64,000 bases of DNA from Millisia brevis NBRC 105863 (GCF_001552615.1 NZ_BCRN01000005.1:1-64000), one strand, 5' to 3'. Counted from the stretch's first letter, positions 1 to 9,605 are shown. The notes: generated by a model from the letters alone, not told the origin. Made by a program: numbers and translations.

Positions 1-2
1 CC

Positions 3-308
3 CGGCCGTTCCCGGCCCAGCCGGTCCCGGCCCGGCCCGCACCCGCGCGGCCGACCGCGCAGCCGGTGGCCGCCGGCGCGGCGGCGCCCACGCACCTGGA
101 TTACCCCACCGAGATCGCGCCCCCGACGGATCCCTTCCGCGCCGCGGACGCCCCGCCGACGGTGCTGCTCAACATCCCGCTTCCGGACGGCCTGGTCGAT
201 CCGTGGAATCCGCTCGACGCCACCAGCGAGTTCACCGGCAGCTTCCCGGCGATCGCGCTGCCGGCCGAGCCCGCCGAGGACGAGCAGCAGTTCCGCCCGC
301 GCCGCTGA
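3..308 (+). CDS. C-terminal part of a Pro/Ala-rich protein (5' truncated by window edge)
   Basis: An open frame runs in from the window edge and stops at 308. The first ~30 visible residues are almost only Pro, Ala, Arg and Val, typical of a low-complexity linker. After that comes a more ordinary acidic tail ending QQFRPRR. No domain or motif is recognisable in the ~101 visible residues. An internal GTG at 66 could in principle start a short ORF, but the same composition continues upstream of it, so I treat this as the tail of a longer protein. The function is unknown. Confidence 0.55.
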   Translation, partial: RPFPAQPVPARPAPARPTAQPVAAGAAAPTHLDYPTEIAPPTDPFRAADAPPTVLLNIPLPDGLVDPWNPLDATSEFTGSFPAIALPAEPAEDEQQFRPRR

Positions 309-414
309 CAACGACCGGGACCCGGACCATCCCGGCGGTCGCGCGCCCGTCGACCGGCGGCCCGACCGTCCCGCAGCCGCGGTCCCGCAATCCTCGTGGC
401 CCCGACGGTCCCGG

Positions 415-1653
415 CTAGGACTCGGATGCCGGGGTGAGGCCGGAGACGATCAGCGCCGCGTGCAGCGTGGCCAGGTCCTGCGGTTTGGTCACGCTGAGCC
501 CGGTGAGTTCACCGATCCGCTTGAGTCGGTTGTCGAGGCTGTTCGCATGCAGGTGGAGCTGCCGCGCCGAGCGCTGCCGGTGCAGGTCGTTCTGGATATG
601 CACGCGGAGCGTATGCACCAGCTCGGGGTGCGGCCGGAGCGGTTCGAGGACTTCGACGAGGTGGTCGCGCCCCGGTCCGGGCTGCATGAGTTGGAATGCG
701 AGCGCGAGGTCGCGAAAGCGGTAGAGGCCCGGCGGCCGCTCGAGTCGCTGCGCCACGTCGATCAGCTCATGAGCCTGGGCGACCGCCCGCGGCAGATCCT
801 CCGTCCGCGCTTCGACGAATGCGGCGACTATGTCGACTCTCGCCTCCGCTGTCATTCGGTCGATGATCACCCGTAGCCATTCGAAGGATCGGGTGCCCGG
901 GATCAGGACGATGCCGCCGTACAGACCCACCAGGCTCATCACGTCGGTGTCCTCGATCTCGTCGAGGACCAACTGAACCCTGCGCTGGGTTCGGCGCAGC
1001 ACGTAGTCCCGCTCGGGCCCCTCGGCCGATGGCACGTCCTGGCTGCTGATCGCGAGGGCCAGCAGCGTGTAGGACTCGGCCACGTAAATACCGCTCAAAC
1101 GCGCGGTCGACGACACGGGATGGCCGCCGACCAGCGCGGTAACGGCAGCCTGTTCCGCGATCCGCTGCGATCGTTGCGCGGTCCGGTACTCCTCCACATA
1201 GGCGGCACCGATGGTCTCCGTGACCGCACTGAGCAGGTCGATCAGCGTATCGATTATCCCGGCGAGGTCGGACGCACCATGCTCGCCGCTCATGTCGATG
1301 AGGACCCTGCTGGCGATTCGAAAACCCTCGAATACCCCTCCGATCACCGACAGAACGGGTACTCCCTCGCGGGCCCAATGATCTGCCGAACGTCGCAACT
1401 CCGCGTAGGCCTCGTCGGCCTCACCATCGGCCACGAGGGTGGCAACCGCAGCCTTCATCGACGCTTCCACGATCCGCTGACTGTCGCGTTCGAGCCGACC
1501 CGCCCGCGCATAGTCGTTGGACCGCAGGACTGCTTCGACATGCTCGAACAGGGCGGCCGACAGCGGCCCCGCGTCCCGGAAGAACGGGAGGATCTGCTCG
1601 CCGGTCCAGGAATCCTCGACGGGGTCCCGGTCGACCTCCGGATTCTCCTCCAT
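415..1653 (-). CDS. PucR/CdaR-type transcriptional regulator
   Basis: This 412-residue cytoplasmic protein has the architecture of PucR-like regulators. The N-terminal ~180 residues are helical and sensory-like, and the middle part resembles a GGDEF-derived domain. The last ~60 residues hold the PucR C-terminal helix-turn-helix, with the family hallmark LHLHANSLDNRLKRI followed by GLSVTKPQDLATL. I chose the ATG at 1653 because AAAGG lies about 8 nt before it; an upstream in-frame start at 1698 would add 15 residues without a good ribosome site. The neighbours do not indicate a target: upstream is a 1.5-kb stretch with no intact gene. Family assignment is secure; the ligand and regulon are unknown. 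Confidence 0.85.
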   Translation of the reverse strand: MEENPEVDRDPVEDSWTGEQILPFFRDAGPLSAALFEHVEAVLRSNDYARAGRLERDSQRIVEASMKAAVATLVADGEADEAYAELRRSADHWAREGVPVLSVIGGVFEGFRIASRVLIDMSGEHGASDLAGIIDTLIDLLSAVTETIGAAYVEEYRTAQRSQRIAEQAAVTALVGGHPVSSTARLSGIYVAESYTLLALAISSQDVPSAEGPERDYVLRRTQRRVQLVLDEIEDTDVMSLVGLYGGIVLIPGTRSFEWLRVIIDRMTAEARVDIVAAFVEARTEDLPRAVAQAHELIDVAQRLERPPGLYRFRDLALAFQLMQPGPGRDHLVEVLEPLRPHPELVHTLRVHIQNDLHRQRSARQLHLHANSLDNRLKRIGELTGLSVTKPQDLATLHAALIVSGLTPASES

Positions 1654-2299
1654 GCAAACACCTTTCGCGCTGAGGCGCCAAACCCAACCGACCGGCACGA
1701 TACTGCGACTTGCGGTTACAGGATATCAAGTCATCTCGGCCGTATAACAGGCGGATAATGTAGGCAGTGCCCAATTTGGGCTTCTCCACATCCGTCCGGA
1801 CCGACCGTGCAGGTCGAATGTCGATCCGAGCACCGATCCGAATCGGGTGACACAGATTACCGAACGAGTTCCTATTCGAACGTCGAACACCGCTGCCCGG
1901 CACGGTGTTTGTGAAATCGACCGATTGATCACACCTCGGCGGAAATGCTTATGCGACGCCCAGATCGAGGCAATCAATTCTCGGTCGGAATACTTCAGTA
2001 ATGCCACCTGATCACACACGGATCACGGGACCGAATTACGCGAATTGCGGCCGAATAGTAGCCCATTCCCTCGTCACGCCACCGTGAATGTCGTCGGTCG
2101 ACGTCACGCACGCCTGTCACGGAACCACCGCGTCTCATGTCGTCGAGTGCCGTTGCGCGCATGGGATCCCTGAGCCACCAACCGCCGACGCCCACCTCGA
2201 CCGGGGCCCGGTCCTGCCGGTGCCGATCGCGCGCCGGGCACCAGACTCCGCCACCCGGGCAATCGAAACGATCCCACAATCAGTGGCACAGCCGAACCG

Positions 2300-2990
2300 C
2301 TCATCGGCACGCAGACCCGTTTCCAGTTCCATCCGGTCCCGGCGCACCGCCATCCCGGATCCTCCGCCGGCACCACCACACGATCCCTGGTGATACCGAG
2401 GAAGACCGTGTCACCACAGGGCGGCGTCATCAGCAGGTCCTCGCCGGCTCGGGACGAAACGGCGAGAACATTCATCGCCCCCTCCCTCGACGTACCGGGA
2501 CAACACCGCATCGAGCCATAGCGGGTGTTCGCAGCCGCGATATCGCGCGCGCAGGCCGGCGAACACGGCTGCCCGATTTCCCACGCTTTTCACGGCGCCG
2601 ACACCGCCGGGGCCGGACCGGTGATGTTCGCATTCGACCGGACCGGAGGTGCCGATGGAATCGACCAGCATCTCGTGGTCGCCGTTCGGCCTGCCCCCGC
2701 TCGCACGTGCTCGGCCCCGACCATGTCCACCCCTGCGATATGCCATAACGTGCGGCCACGAACGCCGTCGCCGCCGAAACCGTTGCCCGGCAGGGTGTGC
2801 CATCATCGCCGAACTGCGCCGACCACGTTCCATCGCCCGCCGTGCCACCGAATGCCACCGCCACGTTCGCGTCGTCCACCGAACCTGCCGAGCTCCGGAG
2901 CGCCTACGCTCACCGCTCCTCCCCACCCGGAATCGCTGCCGCATCGAAACGGGATCAGCTCTTCCGCAGGCACCATGAGACCATGCCGCG
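2300..2990 (-). pseudogene. Possible decayed gene, product not recognised
   Basis: Reading the minus strand from about 2990 downwards, plausible protein segments occur one after another but in changing frames. They are MVPAEELIPFRCGSDSG, then MDDANVAVAFGG and GTPCRATVSAATAFVAAR, then LWHIAGVDMVGAEHVRAG, then AVFAGLRARYRG and HPLWLDAVLSRYVEGG, then MNVLAVSSRAGEDLL and GDTVFLGITRDRVVVPA. The changes would need several frameshifts. Codon third positions in these pieces are only moderately GC-rich. I recognise no family. It could equally be chance open sequence in high-GC DNA, so confidence is low. Confidence 0.25.
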
Positions 2991-3198
2991 AACCGGTTCC
3001 AGGTGTACCGGACTGCACTCTGGTATGACTCACTGCTGCCCCGACAGCCCTGCTGTGACCGGTCACTCGAATCCGCAGCGGAGAACATCCGGAATGGAAT
3101 CCGGTTCCATAAGGACGCGACGGCATATGCCTGGAATGCGACTTCGCGCCCGGTCTTCCGACAACGTCGGCAGCCCCTCCGTCACGGGCGCCGCGGGG

Positions 3199-3204
3199 TA
3201 GATT
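3199..3204 (+). promoter_or_regulatory. Extended-type -10 hexamer of a leaderless HIT-family transcript
   Basis: TAGATT fits the actinobacterial TANNNT -10 consensus and ends 6 nt before the GTG at 3211. Transcription would then start at or next to the start codon, and no Shine-Dalgarno sequence precedes the GTG. Confidence 0.45.
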
Positions 3205-3210
3205 GCCGGT

Positions 3211-3561
3211 GTGGACACCAGCGACGACTGCCTCTTCTGCCGGTTCACGACCGGCGATCTCGCCCCCGACGTGGTTGCCGAATCCGAACTCAGCCTGGCA
3301 TTTCGCGATATCAACCCGCAGGCGCCGACACACGTCCTGGTGATTCCCCGGCGGCACGTACCGAATGCGGTCGCACTCGCGCGGGCCGACGCCGGGGAAA
3401 TCGCCGACCTGTTCGATCTCGCCGGGAAGGTCGCCGACGCCGAAGGGCTCGGCGGCCATTACCGCACGGTCTTCAACACCGGTTCCGGAGCCCAGCAAAC
3501 GGTATTCCATGCCCACCTGCACGTCCTGGGTGGACGCGAATTCACCTGGCCACCGGGCTGA
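3211..3561 (+). CDS. HIT-family nucleotide hydrolase/transferase
   Basis: The 116-residue protein is a complete histidine-triad protein of the HINT type. The N-terminal CLFC at 7-10 is the usual zinc-knuckle start, followed by the ..PQAPTHVLVIPRRH strand region, and the active site is H100-A-H102-L-H104-V. Members hydrolyse nucleoside phosphoramidates or aminoacyl-AMP and are cytoplasmic. The GTG start is preferred because the protein then begins just before the conserved DCLFC, and a TANNNT -10 element sits 6 nt upstream (leaderless). It lacks the long C-terminal tail seen in some paralogues. It stands alone, convergent with the next gene. The exact substrate cannot be told. Confidence 0.9.
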   Translation: MDTSDDCLFCRFTTGDLAPDVVAESELSLAFRDINPQAPTHVLVIPRRHVPNAVALARADAGEIADLFDLAGKVADAEGLGGHYRTVFNTGSGAQQTVFHAHLHVLGGREFTWPPG

Positions 3562-3612
3562 CCGGAAAACCCCGCCGAACCACCCGGCAGCGTTACCCCG
3601 CCGGGGGAACGA

Positions 3613-3960
3613 TCAGATCCACTCCCCGAGCGGGAACGGCGGCAGCGCCCGCACGCCGGCCATCGCCAGGTTGCACAACGGGTCGGTCAGGAACGCCAGC
3701 GGCGTCGTGCCCCCGCTGGTGCACACGAAGTTGCCCAGCTTGTCGTAGTTGGAGCAGACCCCGCGGTAGCACCACGACAGCTCATCCTCGGACGGCTGCA
3801 CCGGGCACGCTCCCGCGTCGAGGTCGCGGCACGGCCGCTCGTCGACCACCGGTGTCGGCGCCACCGGCTGAGCGCCCGCGGACATCGGCGCGACCAGCAG
3901 TCCGGCGCCGGCGATGCCCAGAGCCAGGGCACAGCGTGCGATCGCGGTACGTAGAGCCAT
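3613..3960 (-). CDS. Small exported protein with six cysteines
   Basis: The 115-residue product begins with a Sec signal peptide (basic MALRTAIAR, a hydrophobic core, then a cleavage-like AGA-Q at about 30). The mature ~85 residues are rich in Pro and contain six cysteines (44, 52, 64, 69, 80, 96), suggesting three disulfides in the envelope or outside the cell. Such small Cys-pair proteins are common in mycolata and mostly uncharacterised. The ATG at 3960 has a GGGGGGAA ribosome site just upstream, and starting there places the signal peptide at the N-terminus. It lies downstream of and in the same direction as the tetR gene, with a 77-bp gap, so it is probably transcribed separately. Function unknown. 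Confidence 0.7.
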   Translation of the reverse strand: MALRTAIARCALALGIAGAGLLVAPMSAGAQPVAPTPVVDERPCRDLDAGACPVQPSEDELSWCYRGVCSNYDKLGNFVCTSGGTTPLAFLTDPLCNLAMAGVRALPPFPLGEWI

Positions 3961-4037
3961 CGGTTCCCCCCGAAGGTAGAGATCGGTCGGGCGCCCCCCA
4001 CTGCGCGGCACCCGGTTGAATCGAACCCTACCGGTCG

Positions 4038-4712
4038 TCAGGGTATGACCGCGCCGATGTGGTTGGTTCCGGCCGCATCCGGGCGGTCGGACCGGCGGTC
4101 GGGCTCCGCCGCATAGGCGGCCAGAAAGGTCTCGACGCCGGCGTCGACCGCCGCCCGCAGCCGCTGCTCGTCGACATCGCTGCTCCCCAGCCCGGTCAAC
4201 TCGCCCAACTCGGCGCCGATCAGCGCGATGAACTGGCGCGCGGCCACCTGCGGGTTCACCACTCGCAGGAAGCCGGCGTTGCCGAGCATCGCCAGCCGGC
4301 CGGCGAGCGTATCGGTGATCGGGCCGCCGCTGCGCTCCCACACCCAGGCGAACAGGCCGGGGTCGCGGCCCACCTCGGCGGAGATCAGTCGGCTCAGGTG
4401 CCGATTGCAGTCGCTGCGCTGGCATTCCGTCAGCTCCCAGCCGAGGGCGTAGAGCCCGTCCCGCCACCGATCCGGCGCGAGGTCGAGGCGCCGAATCGCC
4501 ACGTGGGAGCCGGCATTCAGCCGTTCGGCGGAGTCGGCCACCGACTCGCGGAAGAGCTGTTCCTTGCTGCCGAAGTGGCTGTACACCGTCGGCTTCGAAA
4601 CCCCGGCGGCGGCGGCGATCGCGTCGATACTGGCCCGCTCGTAGCCGTCGCGGCCGAAGACCGGAGCGGCCGCGGCCAGGATCTGTTCCCGCTTGCTCGC
4701 ACGTCCTGCCAC
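4038..4712 (-). CDS. TetR/AcrR-family repressor
   Basis: The 224-residue protein has a typical N-terminal TetR DNA-binding domain. A helix-turn-helix at about 26-47 contains ASIDAIAAAAGVSKPTVYSHFGSK, and ligand-binding helices follow that resemble the AefR-like C-terminal group. It is transcribed away from the drug-exporter gene that starts 85 bp away. That is the classic arrangement for a local repressor of the pump and of itself. The shared spacer carries an imperfect dyad that may be its operator. The inducing ligand is unknown. Confidence 0.9.
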   Translation of the reverse strand: MAGRASKREQILAAAAPVFGRDGYERASIDAIAAAAGVSKPTVYSHFGSKEQLFRESVADSAERLNAGSHVAIRRLDLAPDRWRDGLYALGWELTECQRSDCNRHLSRLISAEVGRDPGLFAWVWERSGGPITDTLAGRLAMLGNAGFLRVVNPQVAARQFIALIGAELGELTGLGSSDVDEQRLRAAVDAGVETFLAAYAAEPDRRSDRPDAAGTNHIGAVIP

Positions 4713-4768
4713 CGGGCAACTCTACCCCGAGTGGACCGCGAGCCTTATCGAGCCGAACCCTTGCCTTT

Positions 4769-4788
4769 ACTTTACGGTGTAGTTTAGT
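4769..4788. promoter_or_regulatory. Putative TetR operator in the tetR-MFS spacer
   Basis: A 20-bp AT-rich element with the imperfect dyad ACTnnAC-N6-GTnnAGT ends 9 bp before the MFS ATG. It stands out from the surrounding high GC and overlaps the expected promoter of the pump gene, as expected for a repressor site. Confidence 0.45.
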
Positions 4789-4797
4789 TTCTTGCCC

Positions 4798-6243
4798 ATG
4801 TCAGTAAGCAATGCGGCCGCTCCGAACGACCGCCTCACCCGACGTCATCTGGTTGTCATTGCCGCCCTGGGGATCTCGGCCTTTCTGGCCGTCCTCGACG
4901 GCACCCTGGTCACCGTCGCCCTCGACTCGCTCACCACCACTTTCGCCACCACCTTCGACGTCGTCGTCTGGGTGACGGTGGGATACCTGCTCGCCGCGGC
5001 GGCCGTGCTGCCCACGCTGACCTGGCTGACCGCCCGCTTCGGGCCGCGACGGGTCTTCCTCGGCGGGCTCGTCCTGTTCATCCTCACCTCCGCGGTGGTC
5101 GGATTCGCGCCGTCGATCGGCTGGCTGATCGCCCTGCGCGTCCTGCAGGGCGCGGCCGGCGGCCTGCTCGAACCGGCGTCGATCACCCTGACCGCCTCGG
5201 TGGCGCCGCGGTCGCGGATCGGCACCGTGATGGGGCTGTTCTCGCTGATCATCAACATCGCCCCGGTGGTCGGACCGGTGCTCGGCGCCTATCTGGTCAC
5301 CGCGGCGGACTGGCCGTGGCTGTTCTGGGCGAAGATCCCCCTGGGCCTGATCGCGCTGATCCTGGTGTACCGCTTCCTGCCGGAGGACGAGGCGAACGAG
5401 CCCGGCTCGCCGGCCGCGGGCCGCCCCGACACCGGCGCGGTACCCGACGTCCTCGGGATCGTCGCCCTGTCCACCGGCGTCCTGGCGGTGCTGTTCGCGG
5501 TCAACCGGGTGGGCAGCTTCCCGCCGGCGGCGATCGTGGCCCTCGCGGCCGGCGGCGTGCTGGTCCTGGCCGGCTATACCCGCCGCACGCTGCGCAGCAG
5601 CGATCCGAAGGTGGCGCCGCCCTTCGATGTTCGACTGCTGCGCTACCGCGCGTACACCACGAGCCTGGCGATCATGAGCGTCACCGGCGTCACCATGTAC
5701 GGCCTGCTCACCCAGCTTCCGCTGCTCGCCGAGCGGGGGTATGGCCTGACCGGGACCGCGACCGGCGCGCTGGTCACCGCCTTCGGGATCGGCCTGCTGA
5801 TCGTGATGCCGATCGCCAGCCGCGTCAGCGACACCATCGGTCCGCGGCCCCTGGTCACCACCGGGGCGGTCGGGTTGACCGCGGTCATGGCGGCGCTCAC
5901 GGTGCTGATCTCCGGCCAAGCGGCGCCGCTGCCGGTGGTCGTGGTGGCGCTCATCGCGGCCGGGATGAGCCTCGGGGCGATCGCCTCACCGACCTTCGGC
6001 AACGTCTACCGCACCCTGCCGGTCGAGGCGGCGGCGCAGGGCACCACCGGGCTGTTCATCTGCGTGCAGTTGGCGGCCTCGGTGGGGGTCCTCGCCGTCG
6101 GCTTCCTCGACGACGGCGGCTCGGCGGTCCTCTTCGGCATCCTTGCGGTCCTGGCGGCGATCGCCGCGGGGCTGTCCCGCCTGCTGCCCGGTCGACCGGA
6201 ACGATCCGGCCGACCGGAGCAGGGGGAGACCACCGCCGGTTGA
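4798..6243 (+). CDS. DHA2-family MFS drug exporter (14-TM, EmrB/QacA type)
   Basis: The 481-residue integral membrane protein has the length and pattern of 14-helix DHA2 proton-driven drug exporters. Landmarks are the TM1 motif LAVLDGTLVTVAL near residues 25-37, the loop 2-3 region with RFGPRRVFL, and a TM5 antiporter-like stretch with VVGPVLGAYL. It probably expels a cytotoxic organic compound. I chose the ATG at 4798 over a TTG two codons earlier. It is divergent from the tetR gene and most likely under its control. The substrate cannot be inferred. Confidence 0.9.
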   Translation: MSVSNAAAPNDRLTRRHLVVIAALGISAFLAVLDGTLVTVALDSLTTTFATTFDVVVWVTVGYLLAAAAVLPTLTWLTARFGPRRVFLGGLVLFILTSAVVGFAPSIGWLIALRVLQGAAGGLLEPASITLTASVAPRSRIGTVMGLFSLIINIAPVVGPVLGAYLVTAADWPWLFWAKIPLGLIALILVYRFLPEDEANEPGSPAAGRPDTGAVPDVLGIVALSTGVLAVLFAVNRVGSFPPAAIVALAAGGVLVLAGYTRRTLRSSDPKVAPPFDVRLLRYRAYTTSLAIMSVTGVTMYGLLTQLPLLAERGYGLTGTATGALVTAFGIGLLIVMPIASRVSDTIGPRPLVTTGAVGLTAVMAALTVLISGQAAPLPVVVVALIAAGMSLGAIASPTFGNVYRTLPVEAAAQGTTGLFICVQLAASVGVLAVGFLDDGGSAVLFGILAVLAAIAAGLSRLLPGRPERSGRPEQGETTAG

Positions 6244-6269
6244 GCAGCGCCGGTTCAGCAGCCGCCGGG

Positions 6270-9200
6270 TCAGTAGCGCCGGATCTGTCCCGGAGTCCAC
6301 CAGCCCCAACGGGTTTCCTCGGAGGTCACCGGTACCGCCGGGGTCGCGGGGTAGTAGGGCACATAGCGCTCGAGCGAACCCCAGTCCCGACCCCAGTCGT
6401 TGCGCAGATAGGTCGGCACGGTGACCGCCTCGCTGAGCATCTCGGCCCACCCCAGCGGACCGCCGTTGTCATTGGACTGCCAGGTATCGGTCGAGGACAC
6501 CGCCAACGGGCGGTCCGGCAGGATCCGGTATTCGGGAACCTCGGCGATGCCGTACCGATGGTCGAAGGGCCGCTGGCAGGGGAACTGCAGGCCGACCGCC
6601 CAGTCGAGCAGGATCGGCTGATCGCTGCCGAGATAGTCCTGCAGGCTCTCGACGTACGGCACCCGCGGCGGGGTGAACGCCAGCCACTGGTCGCCGGTGA
6701 GGTTCGGATCGTTGGCGACGATCCGCACGACGTCGGCATCCGGGGCGATATCGGCGATCGGGACGCGCAGGTTCCGCCAGCTCGGCGCCGGGCCGATATC
6801 ACGCGGCAGATAGTCGCCCTGCACGGTGACATCGCCGTTGGGCTCGCGCTTGCCGTATTCGAGCATCAACGACTGCCCGTAGGTCGACGCCCCGGTGTCG
6901 TCGATCGACCAGATCCGCCCGGCGGCGGTGATGACGATCAGCGGTCGATCGTCACTGCGCGGCGGCAGGGAATACCAACTCGAGGTCGCCTTGGCGGGCT
7001 CCTGCACCCCGCTCTGGTAGGAGCCGATCACCGGGGTACGGGCCGGATCGAGACCGAACGGCAGGCGGGCGGTGCTGCCGTTGATGCCGACCGCGCCGGT
7101 GCCTCCGGAGGTGCCGGCAGACTGTCCCTCGGCGATCGTCGGACCGACACTCTGCTGTTCGGTATTGCCCATCCCCGGGTCGACCGCGATGGCGTCGGCG
7201 GCCAGATCGGTCGCGATGCCGTTGGGCGAGAAGTTGACCGGGCCGGCGCCACCCAGGGGGCCGGTCGTCGGATCCGGCGGGTTGGCCGGGTCGAGGATCG
7301 GTACCAGGGCGCCCGAGTTCGGGTCCGGTTCGACCAGCACGTCGTAGGCCAGCCCGCACGGCCGGCCGAGCACGGCATCGATATTGCCGCGGGCGATCGA
7401 ATAGGCCGGGTACTGCGATACCGCGCCCTTGAGCAGCGAGAGCACCATGAAGGCGACCAGGCCGACCACCACCACCGCGAGCGGGACGCCGGCGAGGCGC
7501 TCGAGCACCCGCAGCGGCCCGCGCAGCTTCCGCGGTTTCGGCGGCGCCGCGACGTCGTCGCGCAGGTACTGCCAGGTACCGATCGCCGCGACGAGCAGGA
7601 AGATCCCCAGCAGCAACGTGGTGGCACCGAAACCGTTGTAGGACACCGGCTTGTCGAACCACGGCACCCCGTACGCCGAGACGTACCAGTAACCGTTGAT
7701 GCCCGAGAAGGCCAACGCCACCAGCAGGATCAATCCGGCCGCGAAGTAGGTGCGGTTGCGCCGCGCCCGCATCACCGCCGGCGACACCAGCACCGCCGCC
7801 AGCGCCCCGAGCGCACCCGCGATTCCGGCGTAGGCGCCGAAGTGGTGGGTCCACTTGGTGGGGTTGAACATCATGAAGAACATCGTTCCGAGCACGATCG
7901 CGACCAGCCGCCACGACGGTCCGCGGGCGATACCGCGAATCGCGGGCTTGCGCACCAGGGTCAGGATCGTGACCAGCAGGCACAGCACCATCATCAGGAA
8001 GGCGAACCGGCGGGTCAGCGAACCGTCGACCGTCTCGACGAACAGGTAGTAGTAGCGCAGGAAGTCCTCGTACCACCCCTCCGCGGGGCCGACGAGGTTG
8101 CGGATGCGGGTCGCCTCGGAGACCGCGGCCCAGGTCTGGTCCCGGAACACCGCGACCAGCACGATCGATCCCGCGGCCGCGATCGGCGCGAGGATCGGCA
8201 CCAGTCCGAGGTCCCTGGACCGCCGCAGGACCAGTCGGGTGATCGGACGGATCGCCGCCAACAGCGCCGCGACGCACATCAACCCGGTCGGCGCGGCCGC
8301 CAGGGTGAAGGCGCCGACCAAACAGGCGATCGCAATCGGTAGCAGACGTCCGGTCGCGATACCGCGCTCGATCGAGCACCAGGTCAACAGGGCGCCGAGC
8401 GCGACGATCGGCTCCGGCCGCAGGCCGTTGTTGTAGGCCAACCAGAACGCCAGGAAGATGAAGCCGCCGGTCCACAGCGCCGGGGTGGACCGGCGCACCG
8501 CACCGCCGAGGCGCGGGATGACCTCGCGGCTGATCACCATCCAGCAGAGCACCGCCGCGATCAGCGCGGGCAGGCGCATCCACGGGCTTGCGGTCGACAC
8601 CTTCGCCATCAGGGCCAGCACGTCGTAGTACCAGCCGAACGGAGCCTCGGGCACGCCGTACCAGCGGTAGTAGTTCGCCAGATAGCCGGAGTGCTCGGCG
8701 GCGCGGGCCATCGTCAGGATGTAGCCGTCGTCGGAGGTATTCGCGCCGACAAAATGCCAGAGTCCGAGGACACCGATCACGGCGGCGTCGACACCGGAGA
8801 ACTTCCACCAGTTGGCGGGCACGATCCGACGGTGCGAACGGCCGTCGGTCACATCGAGGGACGCCAGGGCGAACAGCGAGATGATCGTCGCCAGAACGGC
8901 GATCACCATCGCGAGCATCTTCAGCAGCGTCGGGGTGGTCGAGAATCGCGAGTCGACCGTCATGCTCAGCGAGATACCCGAGGTGGTCGGCAGGTCCGAG
9001 AAGATCCCGACCACCTGCGGTCGCTCGTCGCGTTCGACCTGCTCGCCACGCACCGGCTGCCCGGTCTCGTCGGTCAGGCCGACGTACTCGACGCTGGTCA
9101 GCGTCGAGGTCGAATTGATCTCGATCGTGCTGCAGCCGCCGGTTTCGACCTGCTCGCGCGGCGCGCTCGCCAGCACGACATTGCGCACGACGACGTCGAC

Positions 9201-9587
9201 ATTGGTGCCGACCCGCACGAACATCGCGTTGACCGCGGCGTCGGTACCCTGCGCCGGCGCGGTCGCCAACAGCAGGCCGCCCTCGGGCGGCAGCTGGGCG
9301 ACGGCGGTGCAGTCGATCGTCGCGGTCAGCGAGATCGGTGTCTGGGTGACCAGCGGGGCATCGATATTGCCCGGCACGCCGGCCGCCTGCGGCCATTCGA
9401 CCACCGCGACGGTTTGGGTCACCGGCAGCAGCGGTGTGGCGATCGCGAAGAGCAGACCGATCAGGCCGCTGACCGCGGCCAGCAGCCGACGGGTCGCGAG
9501 GGGGAAGCGGTCACGCCGGGACGGCTCCCGCAGCGGCGGAACCGCGGACCCGTGGGTGCGGCGGGTATCAGTCGGAGAGTCGGGCAT
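6270..9587 (-). CDS. emb: Arabinosyltransferase of the Emb family (EmbA/B/C)
   Basis: This 1105-residue membrane GT-C enzyme (GT53) transfers arabinofuranose from decaprenyl-phosphoryl-arabinose to growing arabinan, acting on the outer face of the membrane. TM1 is at about 34-55, followed by the first large periplasmic domain. The loop near 284-293 carries TSDDGYILTM with the catalytic Asp pair D286/D287, then a block of membrane helices and a long C-terminal periplasmic carbohydrate-binding domain from about 690. The Met in ILTM aligns with the ethambutol-resistance hotspot Met306 of M. tuberculosis EmbB. It is the last gene of dprE1-dprE2-aftA-emb, 18 bp after aftA, the position of embC in mycobacteria. 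No second emb lies next to it. Confidence 0.93.
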   Translation of the reverse strand: MPDSPTDTRRTHGSAVPPLREPSRRDRFPLATRRLLAAVSGLIGLLFAIATPLLPVTQTVAVVEWPQAAGVPGNIDAPLVTQTPISLTATIDCTAVAQLPPEGGLLLATAPAQGTDAAVNAMFVRVGTNVDVVVRNVVLASAPREQVETGGCSTIEINSTSTLTSVEYVGLTDETGQPVRGEQVERDERPQVVGIFSDLPTTSGISLSMTVDSRFSTTPTLLKMLAMVIAVLATIISLFALASLDVTDGRSHRRIVPANWWKFSGVDAAVIGVLGLWHFVGANTSDDGYILTMARAAEHSGYLANYYRWYGVPEAPFGWYYDVLALMAKVSTASPWMRLPALIAAVLCWMVISREVIPRLGGAVRRSTPALWTGGFIFLAFWLAYNNGLRPEPIVALGALLTWCSIERGIATGRLLPIAIACLVGAFTLAAAPTGLMCVAALLAAIRPITRLVLRRSRDLGLVPILAPIAAAGSIVLVAVFRDQTWAAVSEATRIRNLVGPAEGWYEDFLRYYYLFVETVDGSLTRRFAFLMMVLCLLVTILTLVRKPAIRGIARGPSWRLVAIVLGTMFFMMFNPTKWTHHFGAYAGIAGALGALAAVLVSPAVMRARRNRTYFAAGLILLVALAFSGINGYWYVSAYGVPWFDKPVSYNGFGATTLLLGIFLLVAAIGTWQYLRDDVAAPPKPRKLRGPLRVLERLAGVPLAVVVVGLVAFMVLSLLKGAVSQYPAYSIARGNIDAVLGRPCGLAYDVLVEPDPNSGALVPILDPANPPDPTTGPLGGAGPVNFSPNGIATDLAADAIAVDPGMGNTEQQSVGPTIAEGQSAGTSGGTGAVGINGSTARLPFGLDPARTPVIGSYQSGVQEPAKATSSWYSLPPRSDDRPLIVITAAGRIWSIDDTGASTYGQSLMLEYGKREPNGDVTVQGDYLPRDIGPAPSWRNLRVPIADIAPDADVVRIVANDPNLTGDQWLAFTPPRVPYVESLQDYLGSDQPILLDWAVGLQFPCQRPFDHRYGIAEVPEYRILPDRPLAVSSTDTWQSNDNGGPLGWAEMLSEAVTVPTYLRNDWGRDWGSLERYVPYYPATPAVPVTSEETRWGWWTPGQIRRY

Positions 9588-9605
9588 CGTTTTCCGTCGG
9601 GGGTA

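Larger units (their letters stand above)
1654..3210. other. 1.55-kb stretch without an intact gene
   Basis: No open frame here has a convincing start, coding-like codon use and a recognisable product. About 1740-2060 is clearly poorer in GC than its surroundings and looks like regulatory or acquired DNA. From about 2300 to 2990 the minus strand holds protein-like segments spread over several frames, listed separately as a possible decayed gene. The 3' end carries the -10 element of the HIT gene. Confidence 0.5.

Noticed and set aside
4801-5919. Long minus-strand open frame opposite the MFS gene
   Set aside because: It is rich in Arg, Gly, Asp and Gln with no motif, a typical antisense shadow of a high-GC membrane-protein gene.
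5316-8342. 1008-codon plus-strand open frame across the MFS and emb genes
   Set aside because: It starts in a shifted frame of the MFS gene and continues antisense to emb. Composition is Arg/Gly/Asp-rich and both overlapping genes have unmistakable families.
6952-9396. 814-codon minus-strand frame overlapping emb
   Set aside because: Same strand but shifted frame of emb, with Arg/Ala-rich sequence and no motif.
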